DNA of 64,000 bases from Datisca glomerata. Lineage: Eukaryota; Streptophyta; Magnoliopsida; Cucurbitales; Datiscaceae. This document shows positions 21,599-32,480 of the stretch, in pieces. The stretch lies in contig QANY01004874.1 of the NCBI GenBank assembly GCA_003255025.1, positions 248,001 through 312,000 of the forward strand. Reading direction: 5' to 3'. The notes under the pieces are model-generated. The model was not told the DNA's origin. It did no database searches and saw nothing but the letters and a program-made list of their open reading frames with translations. The stretch's first letter is position 1. Each line of letters starts with the position of its first letter. A program made the position numbers and the translations under genes.

Positions 21599-24500
21599 AT
21601 GTGGGATCTTAACGGCTCGCCTGATCGGAAGGTAGGCGATGAATGGGAGGGGTGTTCTTCTCCAAAAACTTCAATTGACGGCGACGATGACAAGGGTAAA
21701 CGTGTCGGATCCGTCTCGAATTCAAGCTCCTCCGCTTTGGTATTCGACGATGGATCCGACGAAGATGAAGCTGCGGGAGACAGAGGAAGAGTCATCAACA
21801 TGGACGACAACAACAACGACGGCAGCTGTAACGGCAAGTTATTCGGGTTCACGATGACCCACGTGGTCTCAATGGAGTACGACCCACCTGTGACCCGACA
21901 GTTTTTCCCGGCAGATTCCGACGCGGGACCGGCATCGGTAGTTGGTGGAAGTGGTGTCAGAGGCGGAGCTACGGTGTTCCCTCGGGCTCACTGGGCTGAG
22001 GTGAAATTCGGTCAGACAGACCCTATCGGTGCTGCGAAGTCTGTAGAAGTCCCTCAGCCGATGAAGAAGAGCCGCCGTGGTCCTAGGTCCCGGAGCTCCC
22101 AGTATCGCGGCGTAACATTTTACCGGCGAACTGGCCGTTGGGAATCTCACATATGGTTAGTACTACATAAAATCCACTCTCCAGTCTCCAGTTCCACACA
22201 CCTTCTATGTGATCAAATAACCATAACCATTACCTCTCTCTCTCCTCTTTCTCTCTCTATAAATAAAATTTGTTTTCTGAATTTTTTTTTCTATTTTTAG
22301 TTATTAATTTAATACTACTGGAAATAAATACCTTTTAATTATTTTTATTATTTTCATTTTCGCTTAATTCAGGGACTGTGGAAAGCAAGTTTATCTTGGT
22401 ATGATTTATTTTCAGCATATTTTATTCTTTTTTCTTGTTTTTGTTAGAATAATTATGGAAAATTATATGGTGCCGTACCGACACTTGATCTAACATTAGA
22501 TCATCTCCCCTGAGACTGATGGATTTGATTTTTATTTGAATCAACCAAAATAGGTGGATTTGACACAGCACATGCAGCTGCCCGGTGAGCACACAATTTC
22601 CTCCTCTTTTTATTTTCTATTTTTATTCAATTTAGACAAATTTAAGAATTAATGAAAATTAAAAACAATTTCAGTGCATATGATAGAGCTGCCATTAAAT
22701 TCCGTGGAATTGAAGCTGACATCAATTTCACCATTGAAGATTATGAGGATGATTTAAAACAGGTAAGTGGAACACAAATGATTAAATGATATGTTATTTA
22801 TTTATAAGTTGATATTTTATTACTCCTGAAATGATCTATAATTTATGAATAATTGATTCATCACTTGATCACTTAAAATTTGATTGGAACATCTTCGTAT
22901 TCATTGGACATTTTATCTCGTAGTTTTTAAGTTTTTGGGTTTGAAACTCGACTCGTGCTGATATTTTGAGGTACAGATGGGTAATTTAACGAAGGAAGAA
23001 TTCGTGCATGTACTCCGACGACAAAGTACCGGGTTTCCCAGAGGAAGTTCTAAGTATAGAGGTGTAACATTGCACAAATGTGGAAGATGGGAGGCTAGAA
23101 TGGGGCAGTTTTTAGGAAGAAAGTAAACCTTATTTTCCCTCTGTTCATTCTCTTTGCTCATCTTTGTTTTACCTTATGATCGATTGCTACAAATCTTAGT
23201 CTTGGTTTTGTTTCAACAGGTATGTTTACTTGGGTTTGTTTGATACAGAGATAGAAGCCGCAAGGTTCGTGTTTTATTCGAGTAATTTTATACCGATCAA
23301 AAGTTAGACGAAATTCTTATTCATTTTATCTAAAACAAGCTTCTGATTCATTTTCAAATTGAAAAAAAAATTCCAATAAAGTGAAAACGTAAACATGCTT
23401 AATCTAAAATCTGGTCAATCTAGAGTTGTTCCTTTTTTAATACAACTATTGATGATGCTAAGGTTGTTTTTTTATCCTTTTATTTCTCATAATGTTAGTA
23501 AAATGATTTGTTTTAGTGTCTGTTTGATTTGTTTTCCTGCTAGCAATTGTTGATTCTCTTTAATTTATTTTAATAATTTGTTGGGATGAGTTAAATTATG
23601 ATAGTGTTAAGGAGGTATCAGCCTACTAATTTTGATATCCTGGTCATCAACTGATTCTTATCAACAATAATTTGATCGAAACAAAGTTTTTCTTTTTACA
23701 TTTTTATGCTAAATGTTATATGTATATAGGGCTTATGATAAAGCTGCAATTAAGTTCAATGGCAAAGAGGCTGTCACAAATTTTGATCCCAGCATCTACG
23801 AGCAAGAGCTTAATGCAACCGGTAATTAAAAAATTAACATAAACATGAACATAATTCTTCTAAATTTATTCAATTTTTTTAGCATATGTTGATATAAGTC
23901 TCGTTATGTAGAGTTATCGGGTAACTGCACGGATCATAATCTTGATTTAAGTTTAGGCAATTCGAGCTCAAATTTGGCAATGCCTTTCGAACCCGAATTT
24001 CAGAACCCGGGATTTAGGCCTCAGGTAACCTAAGGTTACTGTCTAATGGTAAATTTCATTCTATGTTATTTTGAAATTAATGAAATTTTAGTATGTCAAT
24101 CTTGTATTAGGACCCAAGAGGAAGTGATCAATACAATGGTACTCATAGAATAAACAGGCGGCATCTTGAGAGTGAAACGACGCAGCGTCTTAGCCAACTT
24201 CAATCTTCTTCCTCTAAGGAAACACAAAGATTTGGGCAATTCAAAAGGCCTGGAGACTACCAAATGCTTCACAATTACTCCCCACACTTTGCTTCTCCAA
24301 ATTACCAAGTGGGTACTCTTTTATTTTTTTACCCTTGCTTTCCTATTTTGAGTAATTATACTATTATGGTACTGTAAAATCTTCAAGAGTACTTAAATCC
24401 ACCAAAAATAATAGAGTATTGTTATGTAGCACTATGATGCTTAACATTACTGTGACTGATAGTTATTGGTCAAGATGACACGTTCGTGTAATAATTAAAA

Positions 24501-25307
24501 ATGTATTTTTTTACTATACACAATGTGAGCATCATATATTGTCATGGCATAATAGTGATGAACACCATCGTGCTACCTAGCATTTTTTTAAGTAAAAACA
24601 AATACAGAGGGCCTTAGTTTGATAGGTTGCATTTAGTTTTTCTGTTATCGGAAACTTATTCTAGAAGCCATAGTATTATCATTAAATGTGCTTTCAAATT
24701 TGGAACTACTCGTCTAAATTTTCAAATTTAGAAAACTCATTTATTCCATTTTGAAAATACTAACAAAAATTCTCTATTGTTAATTTGTCATATCATAATG
24801 ACATTTTTTTAGAATAATTTTAGGTTAACTAAGTGATTCAATAATCATTATTAGTTAGAAGTTTAATGACATATTAAAATAATTTGATAAAATAATTTAT
24901 AAATAATTTATTATTTAAAATTTGATAAATTATTTAATCTGTGTGTTTTTTTATGTTTTGCATACATGTAAAACATTTATTAAAAAAATTGTTAGGATCA
25001 TTTTGGGGTATACTTTTGTAGTCTACTTTTGCGTATATGGCATTGAGTTACTAATTTTGTAGAGATGGGATATAAAAAATAGTAAAAGAAAAGGGGTTGG
25101 AATTTGGTGCAGATTCAGTTTTCAAGCAGCAGCAATGGAGGACGAATAGGAAGTGAGCTTTCTCTATCAATGAACGAGCACCAATCTAGTACTTCTCAAC
25201 TGTTTGCAACTGCTGCTGCAGCATCATCAGGATTCTCACTGCAGATTAGACCCTCTTCTCAGACCCAAAATTGGCAGCTCAACAATGGGTTCCACTCTCT
25301 AATTTGA
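21599..25307 (+). CDS. AP2: APETALA2-type transcription factor (euAP2), ten exons
   Basis: Exons by GT-AG junctions: 21599-22155, 22373-22398, 22554-22584, 22675-22762, 22977-23122, 23220-23264, 23730-23821, 23912-24024, 24111-24308, 25113-25307. They join in frame to 1491 bases, 496 residues. The start MWDLNGSP is the typical N-terminus of AP2 orthologues and contains a DLNxxP repression motif. An acidic, serine-rich region follows, then [10 protein letters not shown] (156-165), a likely nuclear-localisation signal. AP2 domain 1 spans about 167-225 ([29 protein letters not shown]). AP2 domain 2 spans about 259-317 ([34 protein letters not shown]). LDLSLG (339-344) is an EAR repression motif. 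The last exon carries the miR172 site. By family knowledge it is a nuclear repressor acting in floral organ identity, flowering time and seed traits. It is somewhat longer than the Arabidopsis protein, mainly in the N-terminal region. No stop or frameshift interrupts it. Splice sites are my reading, not transcript-proven. Confidence 0.93.
25216..25236 (+). promoter_or_regulatory. miR172 target site in AP2 exon 10
   Basis: A 21-base stretch starting CTGCAGCATCATCAGG and ending ATTCT matches the conserved miR172 site of euAP2 genes as I know it. It lies in the coding region and encodes the conserved AAASSGFS peptide (about residues 466-474). miR172 represses these genes by translational inhibition and cleavage, so this transcript is almost certainly under that control. 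Confidence 0.93.
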
Positions 25308-26713
25308 GGACCCCACTACCCACTGACACACCCTCTTCTCTTTTCTCAATTTCTGATCTCCCCCCTTTTCTTTTTCTCTCTATCTTTAATTAAATTTTAG
25401 CCTTTTAATCTATTTTTCTAGTCCTCAATTTTTGACTATATGCTTGTAAAGATCAAGCTGAGTGAAAAAATAATCAAAACGAAAATTCTCTCTATATAGA
25501 TTTGTTTTTGGTCAAATTAACAAATTTTACGGAAGTTAAGTAATATTACGATAACAAAGAATGTTCATGAGTAATGAATATAAATTTTCTGTATTCGTTT
25601 AAATCATTTATTACCATATATTTTAAAATATAATATTTTAAAAAAAAAAGAATGAGTAAATTATTAAAAAATAAAAAATTTATAAACGTGATGTAAAATA
25701 ATAAAAAATAACACGGAGCTTTTCAGTTGAGAAAGGAAAAAGTTTTGGTGAGCGGTCAAACTATCTAATTGATGAATGCTCAATCCAATCCTATTCTGCA
25801 TTCTGACTTCTGACTCAAAATAAGTTCATTTCAATCTTTTTGTTTTTTCAAATGTTTGATATATTTGTTTTGTCAGCTCTATTCTATTTGTTACTACAAC
25901 CTATGTTCTTACTATGTGTTCCTGCCACCAATTTTAGGGAAACTTTTCCTTTTCAATAATCCTTAGTTTTTTAAAAACTAATTCTGAGGATTTTTTGTTA
26001 GTACTTCTAATATACTGTCATATTTCTTGACTGAGTACTGAAACTGATTCATTACATTTATCATAAGGACTAGACGATATTTTGCACCACGTATTATAAG
26101 ATTTTAAGTGCATTATGCATATCACACTCAATGATGAACATTTCCAAAGATAATGAAAACTTTTCACTAACCCATTAGGTGGTGTTATCAATATATAGAA
26201 CTTTAATATTTATGGTTGGTCTTCATTGAGCCTAACTCTATATATAGTTCAATTTATTGGAATTAGGTTAAAAGTATTAAAGCATGGTAAAGTAATAGGG
26301 GGGAAATAAAATGAGGGTTTATACGAAAGGAGGTAAAGGAGGGTGTTGGAAATATAAGTGAGGGAAGAGGATGAATAGTCAACATCAATGTGTCCTTTGA
26401 ATCAGTTCTATAAGCCAAAAGCAGTCAGACACTTTTATTATGACGAGAAGGACCTTTCATTGTATAGGCCAATGCTCATTTTAGAAAGAGAGAAAAAAAT
26501 ATCTCTACCTAAAAAACTTTGTATTTAGGCTTAATTTCCTTGGGGTTTTGTTCTATCATTTGTCAGCACTCATTTTTTTTTTACCCTCCAAATATGGTAT
26601 ATTGATTATAGGTGTCAATACTCACGTAAATATAATACATCTTGGACGTGAGTTTAAATTACATAATCGAGCTAAACCTATCTTATTTTAATAATATAAA
26701 GGATTTTTAAGTA
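25308..26713. other. AP2 3' flank and AT-rich spacer
   Basis: The first 150 bases are pyrimidine-rich (CTCTTCTC and TTTCTCTCTAT runs) and probably form the 3' untranslated region. An AATAAT near 25470 could serve as a poly(A) signal, but this is weak. The remainder is AT-rich with no supported gene up to the LTR element at 26714. Confidence 0.4.
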
Positions 26714-27619
26714 TGAAAAATTCTCTACGAACGAATAATAAAATAAAGATAATAATTTAAAGAGAGACTGTGAGAATAAATGACGTCATGATTTACGTTG
26801 AAAACTCTTAAATGAAAGAAAAATCACGTGAATACTATTGATATTCGTTAGCGTAGAGTGTAAAAAGTTTTACAAAGTTGATGATGAGAGAAAATGCAAT
26901 GTCCTTGTTGTTTGAGTTGCCTTTTTTTTAGTACATTGGCTTTTATATAGACTTCCAAAAATCCATAAATTAATTATAATAATATAAAATGAGGCATTCA
27001 TTATGTCTAGGAGTTACACCCGTTCAAAGAGACCATTCTGCTTGGTCTGAACCCATTTTTCTTTCTCATTTCTCATTTGTCTCGCTCAGCCGCCAATTAG
27101 TCACAACCGCTTGATGATTTCTTGTGGTTTCAAGGCAATCAGTCACAGTCACTTGATGATTTCGTGTGGTTTCGAGGTAATCAGTCACATACACTTGGTG
27201 GCCTGCCAATTCATCTCGTCTGAGTCATTCAACTTACCCAATCAATCACAACTTTTTACCTATCATTTTCGGATCCCTTTCGTCCACTCCCGCTCTTCTT
27301 CTTATCCTTCTTTTTCCGTTTTTACGCAGTTCAGTGAGTGTCTTTCCCATTCTGGAGGTGTGGGTCCCACGTCTATCTTTTTCCTATGTGACCAGTCTAC
27401 TTTTACTGTTCTGATGAGGTTTCCTGCTCCAGTGCTCTTTCCCGTTCTCAAGTTCCTTCCCGTTTAGAGCTCTCGTCCGCATTTTTTGCTTACTTCATGA
27501 ACTATTTGTGCCACTTCTATTATCCCGTCTAGCCCCAATCTTGTCATGTTCATAGTCCATGTGTCTTTTCAAGATTGGTTCTTTCTGTACATGTGTCATG
27601 GGTGGTTTCCCCCTATTCA
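26714..27619 (-). repeat. 3' LTR of the minus-strand array-rich element
   Basis: From 27619 down to about 26920 it matches the LTRs of the Tat element at 34389-43410 in reverse (AAAATGAGGCATTCATTATG and TACATTGGCTTTTATATAGA blocks). From there to 26714 it instead resembles the end of the LTR at 1112-2012 (CATGATTTACGTTGAAAACTC). It is about 906 bp, longer than its partner. Confidence 0.65.
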
Positions 27620-28239
27620 TTTACCCACATTATACTCAATAAAGTTTCATTTATTGATGTGTAATGATAAGGAGTTTTGATTTGCATGCGCTTTTACGAA
27701 GATCATTTTGCCTTTTCTTGAGAGCCTACACTTCTTTCGAAATAAAAAATAAATATATTAAATTAAGAGAGATGCATGTTTTTCTTGTGAGGGTGCTTCG
27801 TTTCTTGTTCGTGCTGACATCCTTCTCGTAAAATGACTTTTCATTTATCCATCTTTTGCTTCTTCGGTTTTTTTTTCTGCTATCTCTTATTTATTTATTC
27901 ATTTTTCTAAACGTTGAAGCCGCAACTTTCCTTGACTAGGCCTTTTTGTAATTTTTCATATTTGAAATGAAATGACCTTTTGCAGCAAGTTCTGTCTTTT
28001 TCCTTTTATTCTCAATTAACAGTAACTTTTCCTGTCATTCCCAACTATGGGAATAAATTTTTCTAACAAAAAACTCTTGAAAGATAATTTCCTTTACTCG
28101 AACACTTAACGAAAGTTTCCTTTTCCCCTTTTTGGCTGTTTCCACTTCCCATCGTTGAATTATTTTCAAAAAATATTCCATCTTTGCTTTCTTCAATTGT
28201 GTCCCTTATGAATTATTTGAGCATCATCTGATCCGTTTA

Positions 28240-29275
28240 GACAAGGATATTTTTGTTTCAAAGTTTTTTATTTTCTTCTGAGAACAATGTTCGTAGACAC
28301 TCCAAAGGATTTAGGCTTCTTCGGTGAAACCATGGTCCTGTTTTGATTTATTTCTGAGAACAGTGTCCGTAGACACTCCCAAGGACATAGGTTCTTTCAG
28401 TAGCATCATGCCCCATTTTGATTTTCTTTTGAGAATGGTGTTTGTATACACTCTCAAGGACTTAGGTTCCTTCAATGAAACCATGGCCCCATTTTAATTT
28501 TCGTCTGAGAATGGTGCCCGTAGACACTCCCAATGACTTAGGCTCATTGAGTAGAGACATGGCCCCATTTTGATTTCCTTCTAAGAACGGTGTCCGTAGA
28601 CACTCCCAAGGACTTAGGCTCCTTCAGTAGAACCATGGCCCCATTTTGATTTCCTCCTGAGAATGGTGTCTGTAGACACGCCCAAGGACTTAGGCTCCTT
28701 CAGTAGAACCATGACCCCATTTTGATTTTCTTTTGAGAACTGTATCCGTAGACACTCCCAAGGACTTAGGCTCCTTCAGTAGAACCATGGCTCCATTTTG
28801 ATTTCCTTTTGAGAACGGTGTCCGTAGACACTCCCAAGGACTTAGGCTTTTTCAATAATACCATAGCCCCGTTTTGATTTCCTTCTGAGAACGGTACCCG
28901 TAGACACTCCCAAGGATTTAGGCTCCTTCAGTAGAATCATGACCCCATTTTGATTTTCTTCTAAGAACGGTGTCTGTAGACACTCTCAAGGACTTATGCT
29001 CCATCAGTAGAACCATGGCCCCATTTTGATTTTCTTCTGAGAACAATGTTCGTAGACACTCTCAAGGATTTAGGCTCCTTCCGTGGAACCATGACCTTGT
29101 TTTGATTTCCTTCTGAGAATAGTGTCCGTAGACACTCCCAAGGACTAGACTCCTTCAGTAGAATAATGACCCCATTTTGATTTTCTTATGAGAATAGTGT
29201 TCGTAGACACTCCCGAAAACGTAGGCTCTTTTAGTAAAACCATGACCCCATTTTGATTTCCTTCTGAGAACGGTG
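28240..29275 (-). repeat. 76-bp tandem array, about 13 units
   Basis: The plus strand repeats GTGTCCGTAGACACTCCCAA, GGACTTAGGCTCCTTCAGTA and CCATGGCCCCATTTTGATTT, then TCCTTCTGAGAAC. GTAGACACT recurs about every 76 bases from 28291 to 29202. Each unit includes a small palindrome (GTGTCCGTAGACAC). The unit matches the longer repeats at 5260-5600 in reverse orientation. Confidence 0.9.
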
Positions 29276-29299
29276 CCTATAGATAGAGTTTCTCTATTT

Positions 29300-29830
29300 T
29301 CTTTTCTTTTTCTTTTTCTCGTACACAAATATCTGCGACAAGAATGTTGAACAACATCATATATAATATCTTGATGGAATAAGTAGGGAACGAGTATACC
29401 GTAACTTTTGATTAAAATCTCCAAATTTAATTCCGTAAAATTTTCCAATAAGTTGACTTTTGTATCTTTCTGATGATATAAATTCGTTGTATATTTGGCT
29501 TACAATAAATACAGTTTAATTTTTGAAGTTGATCGTTCTGCATAATTTTCTTTTCTTAGCAACTTTAATGAAAATTGTCATAACGTTTTCTCAAGAGTTC
29601 CAATTTAAGTTCTGTAATTTTTTTTCAAAAAGTAGACATCCATATATTTTTAATGATACATAGTTTTTATCATATAATACTACATAAATAGGTTCAGCTT
29701 AAAATTTAATTCTGAAAAGCGTGAATATTTTTACTTTCCTAAACAGTACCGACGAAAACTATCATAACTTTTGATTGAGAGCTCCAAATTGATTTTCGTA
29801 AAATTCTATAAAAAGTAGACTTCTGTATTT
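29300..29830 (-). repeat. Degenerate ~180-bp tandem array, about three units
   Basis: Blocks like CATAACTTTTGATTGAGAG and AGTAGACTTCTGTATTTCTG recur near 29397, 29577 and 29757, giving a period close to 180. The reverse complement matches the 4060-4850 array. Confidence 0.7.
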
Positions 29831-29859
29831 CTGATGAATAAGATTTGTCATGTAATTTC

Positions 29860-31065
29860 CTTCCAACATTTCTCGTTTCCATTTTTGTTTCCGTTCCCGT
29901 TTTCATTTTCCGTTCTCGTTTTCGTACTTATAGCCGTTTTCATTTTTGCTCCCATTTTCGTACTCATAGCCATTTTCGTTTCCATTGCTGTTCTCTTAGT
30001 GGATGTTGTACCCGTTTACCATACTCATAGCCGTTTCTATTGTCATGATTTTTTCATTCTCATTTTCAAGTTATTTCATTTCCCGCGTCAGAGCATTTCT
30101 TTCCCATTCTCAAGACTTTTCCGTTCTCGAGGCATTTCCTTTCTCGAGACATTTACTTTCCCGCCGTCAAGGCATTTCTTTTGCATTCTCAATATTTTCC
30201 CCTTCTCGAGACATTTCCTTTTCCGCCGTCAGGGAATTTCTTTCCCGTTCTCAATATTTTTCCGTTCTCGAGACATTTCCTTTCTTAAGACATTTCCTTT
30301 CTCGTTGTCAGGGCATTTCTTTCTCGTTATCAATACTTTCCCGTTCTCGAGATATTTCCTTTCTCGAGACATTTCATTTTCTGCCTTTAGGGCATTTTTT
30401 TCCCGTTTTCAAGACTTTCCCGTTCTTGAAACATTTCCTTCCTCGAGCATTTCCTTTTCCGCCGTCAGGGCATTTCTTTCCCGTTCTTAATACTTTCCTG
30501 TTCTCGAGACATTTCCTTTCTCGAGACATTTCCTTTCCCGCCGTCAGGGCATTTCTTTCCTATTCTCTAGACTTTCCCGTTCTTGAAATATTTTCTTCCT
30601 CGAGACATTTCCTTTTCCGTCGTCAGTGCATTTCTTTCTCGTTCTCAAATTTTTTCCATTCTCGAGACATTTCCTTTCTCGAGGCATTTTCTTTCCCGCC
30701 GTCAGGGCATTTCTTTCCCATTCTAGATACTTTCTCGTTCTCGAAACATTTTTTTAGACATTTCTTTTCCCGCCGTCAGGGCATTTCTTTCTCGTTCTCA
30801 TGATGTTCTCGTTCTCGAGACATTTCATTTCTTGCCGTCAGGGCATTTCTTTCATGTTCTCAATACTTTCCCATTCTCGAGGCATTTCCTTTCTCGAGAC
30901 ATTTCCTTTCCCGCCGTCAGGGCATTTCTTTCCCGTTCTCAAGACTTTCCTGTTCTCGAGACATTCCCTTCCCGGTGCATTTCTTTCCCGTTCTCTAGAC
31001 ATTTATTTTCTCGAGGCATTTCCTTTCCTACTGTCAGGGAATTTCTTTCTCGTTCTCGAGACTTT
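29860..31065 (-). repeat. ~78-bp tandem array with E2F-like motifs
   Basis: The plus strand repeats GCCGTCAGGGCATTTCTTTC, CCGTTCTCAATACTTTCCCG and TTCTCGAGACATTTCCTTTC blocks, in roughly 12-13 units of about 60-80 bp. TTTCCCGCC occurs exactly at 30157, 30534, 30692, 30766 and 30907, with near matches at 30219 and 30455. TTTCCCGC is an exact form of the plant E2F consensus TTTSSCGC. Many units also hold CTCGAG (XhoI-like) palindromes. Confidence 0.85.
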
Positions 31066-31338
31066 TTTTTATCACAAATCAAATAAATTTTCTCCCAAAT
31101 TTTTTTAAAAACTGATAATGATGTAAAAAAAATAAGCCAATCGAATAAGCAAGGAACAAGTTTACTATTTTTCATTATGTTTCCAGTTTTTTACTTGTTG
31201 TCATTCCCATCTCTACTTCCAATCATTGTCATTTCCGTTTTTGCTTTCGTTGTTTGATGGAGCGTTTGATTTGGTTTTTGGCGCTTTGGGAGGAATTTCT
31301 TCGATTTTTTCTCTCGCTCTTAATGAAAGCACTAAAAT

Positions 31339-31978
31339 GTAAAGGATTTACACTCGTTATATCTAGGGGTTACACCCGCTCGAGGGGATCATTCTGCTTG
31401 GTATGGACCTTTTTTTTTCTTTTTCGTCTCCCATCTGTCTCGCTCAACCGCCAATTAGTCACAGCCACTTGATGATTTCTTATGGTTTCGAGGCAATCGG
31501 TCACAACCACTTGATGATTTTTTATGATTTCGAGGCAATCAGTCACAGCCACTTGGTGGCCTGCCAATCCGTCTCGTCTGAGTCATTCAACTTACCCAAT
31601 CAATCACAGGCTTTTGACTGTCAGTTTCAGATCCCTTTCATCCGTTCTTGCTCTTCTTCTTATCCTCTTTTTTTCATTTTTATACAGTTCGGCCAGTGTT
31701 TCCCGTGCTGGAGGTATGGGTCCCCCGTTAGTCTTTTTCCCATTTGACCAGTCTGCTTTTCTCGTTCTTATGACGTTTCCCGCTTTCGTACTCTTTTCCC
31801 ATTCTCGAGTTCCTTCCCGTTTAGAGTTCCCGTCCGCGTTATTCGCTTACTTCATAATCTATTTGGGCCACTTCTGTTTTCCCATCTAGCCTCCAATCTT
31901 GTCATATTCATGGTCCATGCATTTTCTTAGGATTCGTTCTTTCTGTACACGTGTCTTGGATGGTTTTTTCTCTGTTCA
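31339..31978 (-). repeat. 5' LTR of the minus-strand array-rich element
   Basis: About 640 bp, matching 27000-27619 over most of its length (TCTAGGGGTTACACCC, CAGCCACTTGATGATTTC, TGTACACGTGTC). It jumps from TGTAAAGGATT at its low end straight to the CTCGTTATATCTAGGG block, so it lacks about 270 bp present in the partner LTR. It carries one TTTCCCGC motif at 31776-31783. Confidence 0.7.
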
Positions 31979-31983
31979 AATAA

Positions 31984-32480
31984 CATGAGTTTTGATACAT
32001 ATTTCTTACATATGTATGATTGGGTGCCTTGAAGACCCTGTGAGATGTGATTAAGAGCAAATGACACAAATTTGACTAAATTTGAATCAATTGGACATAA
32101 TATATACTTGAATAGAGTTTTGATACTAAATACACGTTTGAGATAAGAAATTAGAGCTTCTTTGTCATTTTGGGTTCTTCCAGTACCATAAAGAATAAAG
32201 AAGATCCAATGGACGTTTTTAGAATCAAAGAAGATGAACTTAATTAAACTTGAACCACTTGGGGATAGCATGTACTTGAACTGAACTTTGACAACAATAC
32301 CCATTTGGGATAAAGACTTAGGATCATTGTGCTTGACTGGATGCTTCTAGTATCATAGAGAGTCAAAAAGATCCAATGAAAAGTGTTGAAGTCTAAACAA
32401 GACAAACTTTGACTAAACTGAATTTTGTTTTGCATAGCACGTACTCAAAATGAGTGTTGACCACATACACGAAAAGAACT
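31984..32480. repeat. 167-bp satellite-like array, three units
   Basis: Three diverged units with a 167-base period: GATCCAATG recurs at 32203 and 32370, and a TACAC/TACCC anchor recurs near 32131, 32298 and 32466. Shared blocks include CTTGAACTGAACTTTGAC and CTAAACTGAATTTTG-like stretches. The array starts within a few bases of the LTR end at 31978. Reverse open frames across it are not considered genes. Confidence 0.75.

Larger units (their letters stand above)
26714..31978 (-). mobile_element. Second non-autonomous array-rich LTR retrotransposon
   Basis: Minus-strand element with LTRs at 31339-31978 (5') and 26714-27619 (3'). No gag or pol is recognisable. The primer site (reverse of 31312-31335) reads TAGTGCTTTCATTAAGAG, close to TTGGTGCTTTCATTGAGAG of the Tat element at 34389-43410. 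The polypurine tract (reverse of 27620-27633) reads ATAATGTGGGTAAA, again like the Tat element. LTR starts on the minus strand read TGAACAGA and TGAATAGG. The interior consists of a 76-bp array, a degenerate 180-bp array and a 78-bp array. Long serine/phenylalanine-rich open frames across 29834-31108 are by-products of the arrays. The low-coordinate boundary is approximate. Confidence 0.75.

Noticed and set aside
21538..22150. Reverse-strand open frames opposite AP2 exon 1
   Set aside because: They are shadows of the AP2 coding exon, which explains their length and composition.
29834..31108. Long open frames rich in Phe, Ser and Arg (up to 266 codons)
   Set aside because: They run through a tandem array whose unit is close to a multiple of three and C/T-rich, so stops are rare. 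The frames read repeats, with no domain and no conserved start.
31927..32435. Minus-strand open frames of 125 and 63 codons
   Set aside because: They read through the 167-bp satellite-like array and show internally repeated segments, not a protein family.
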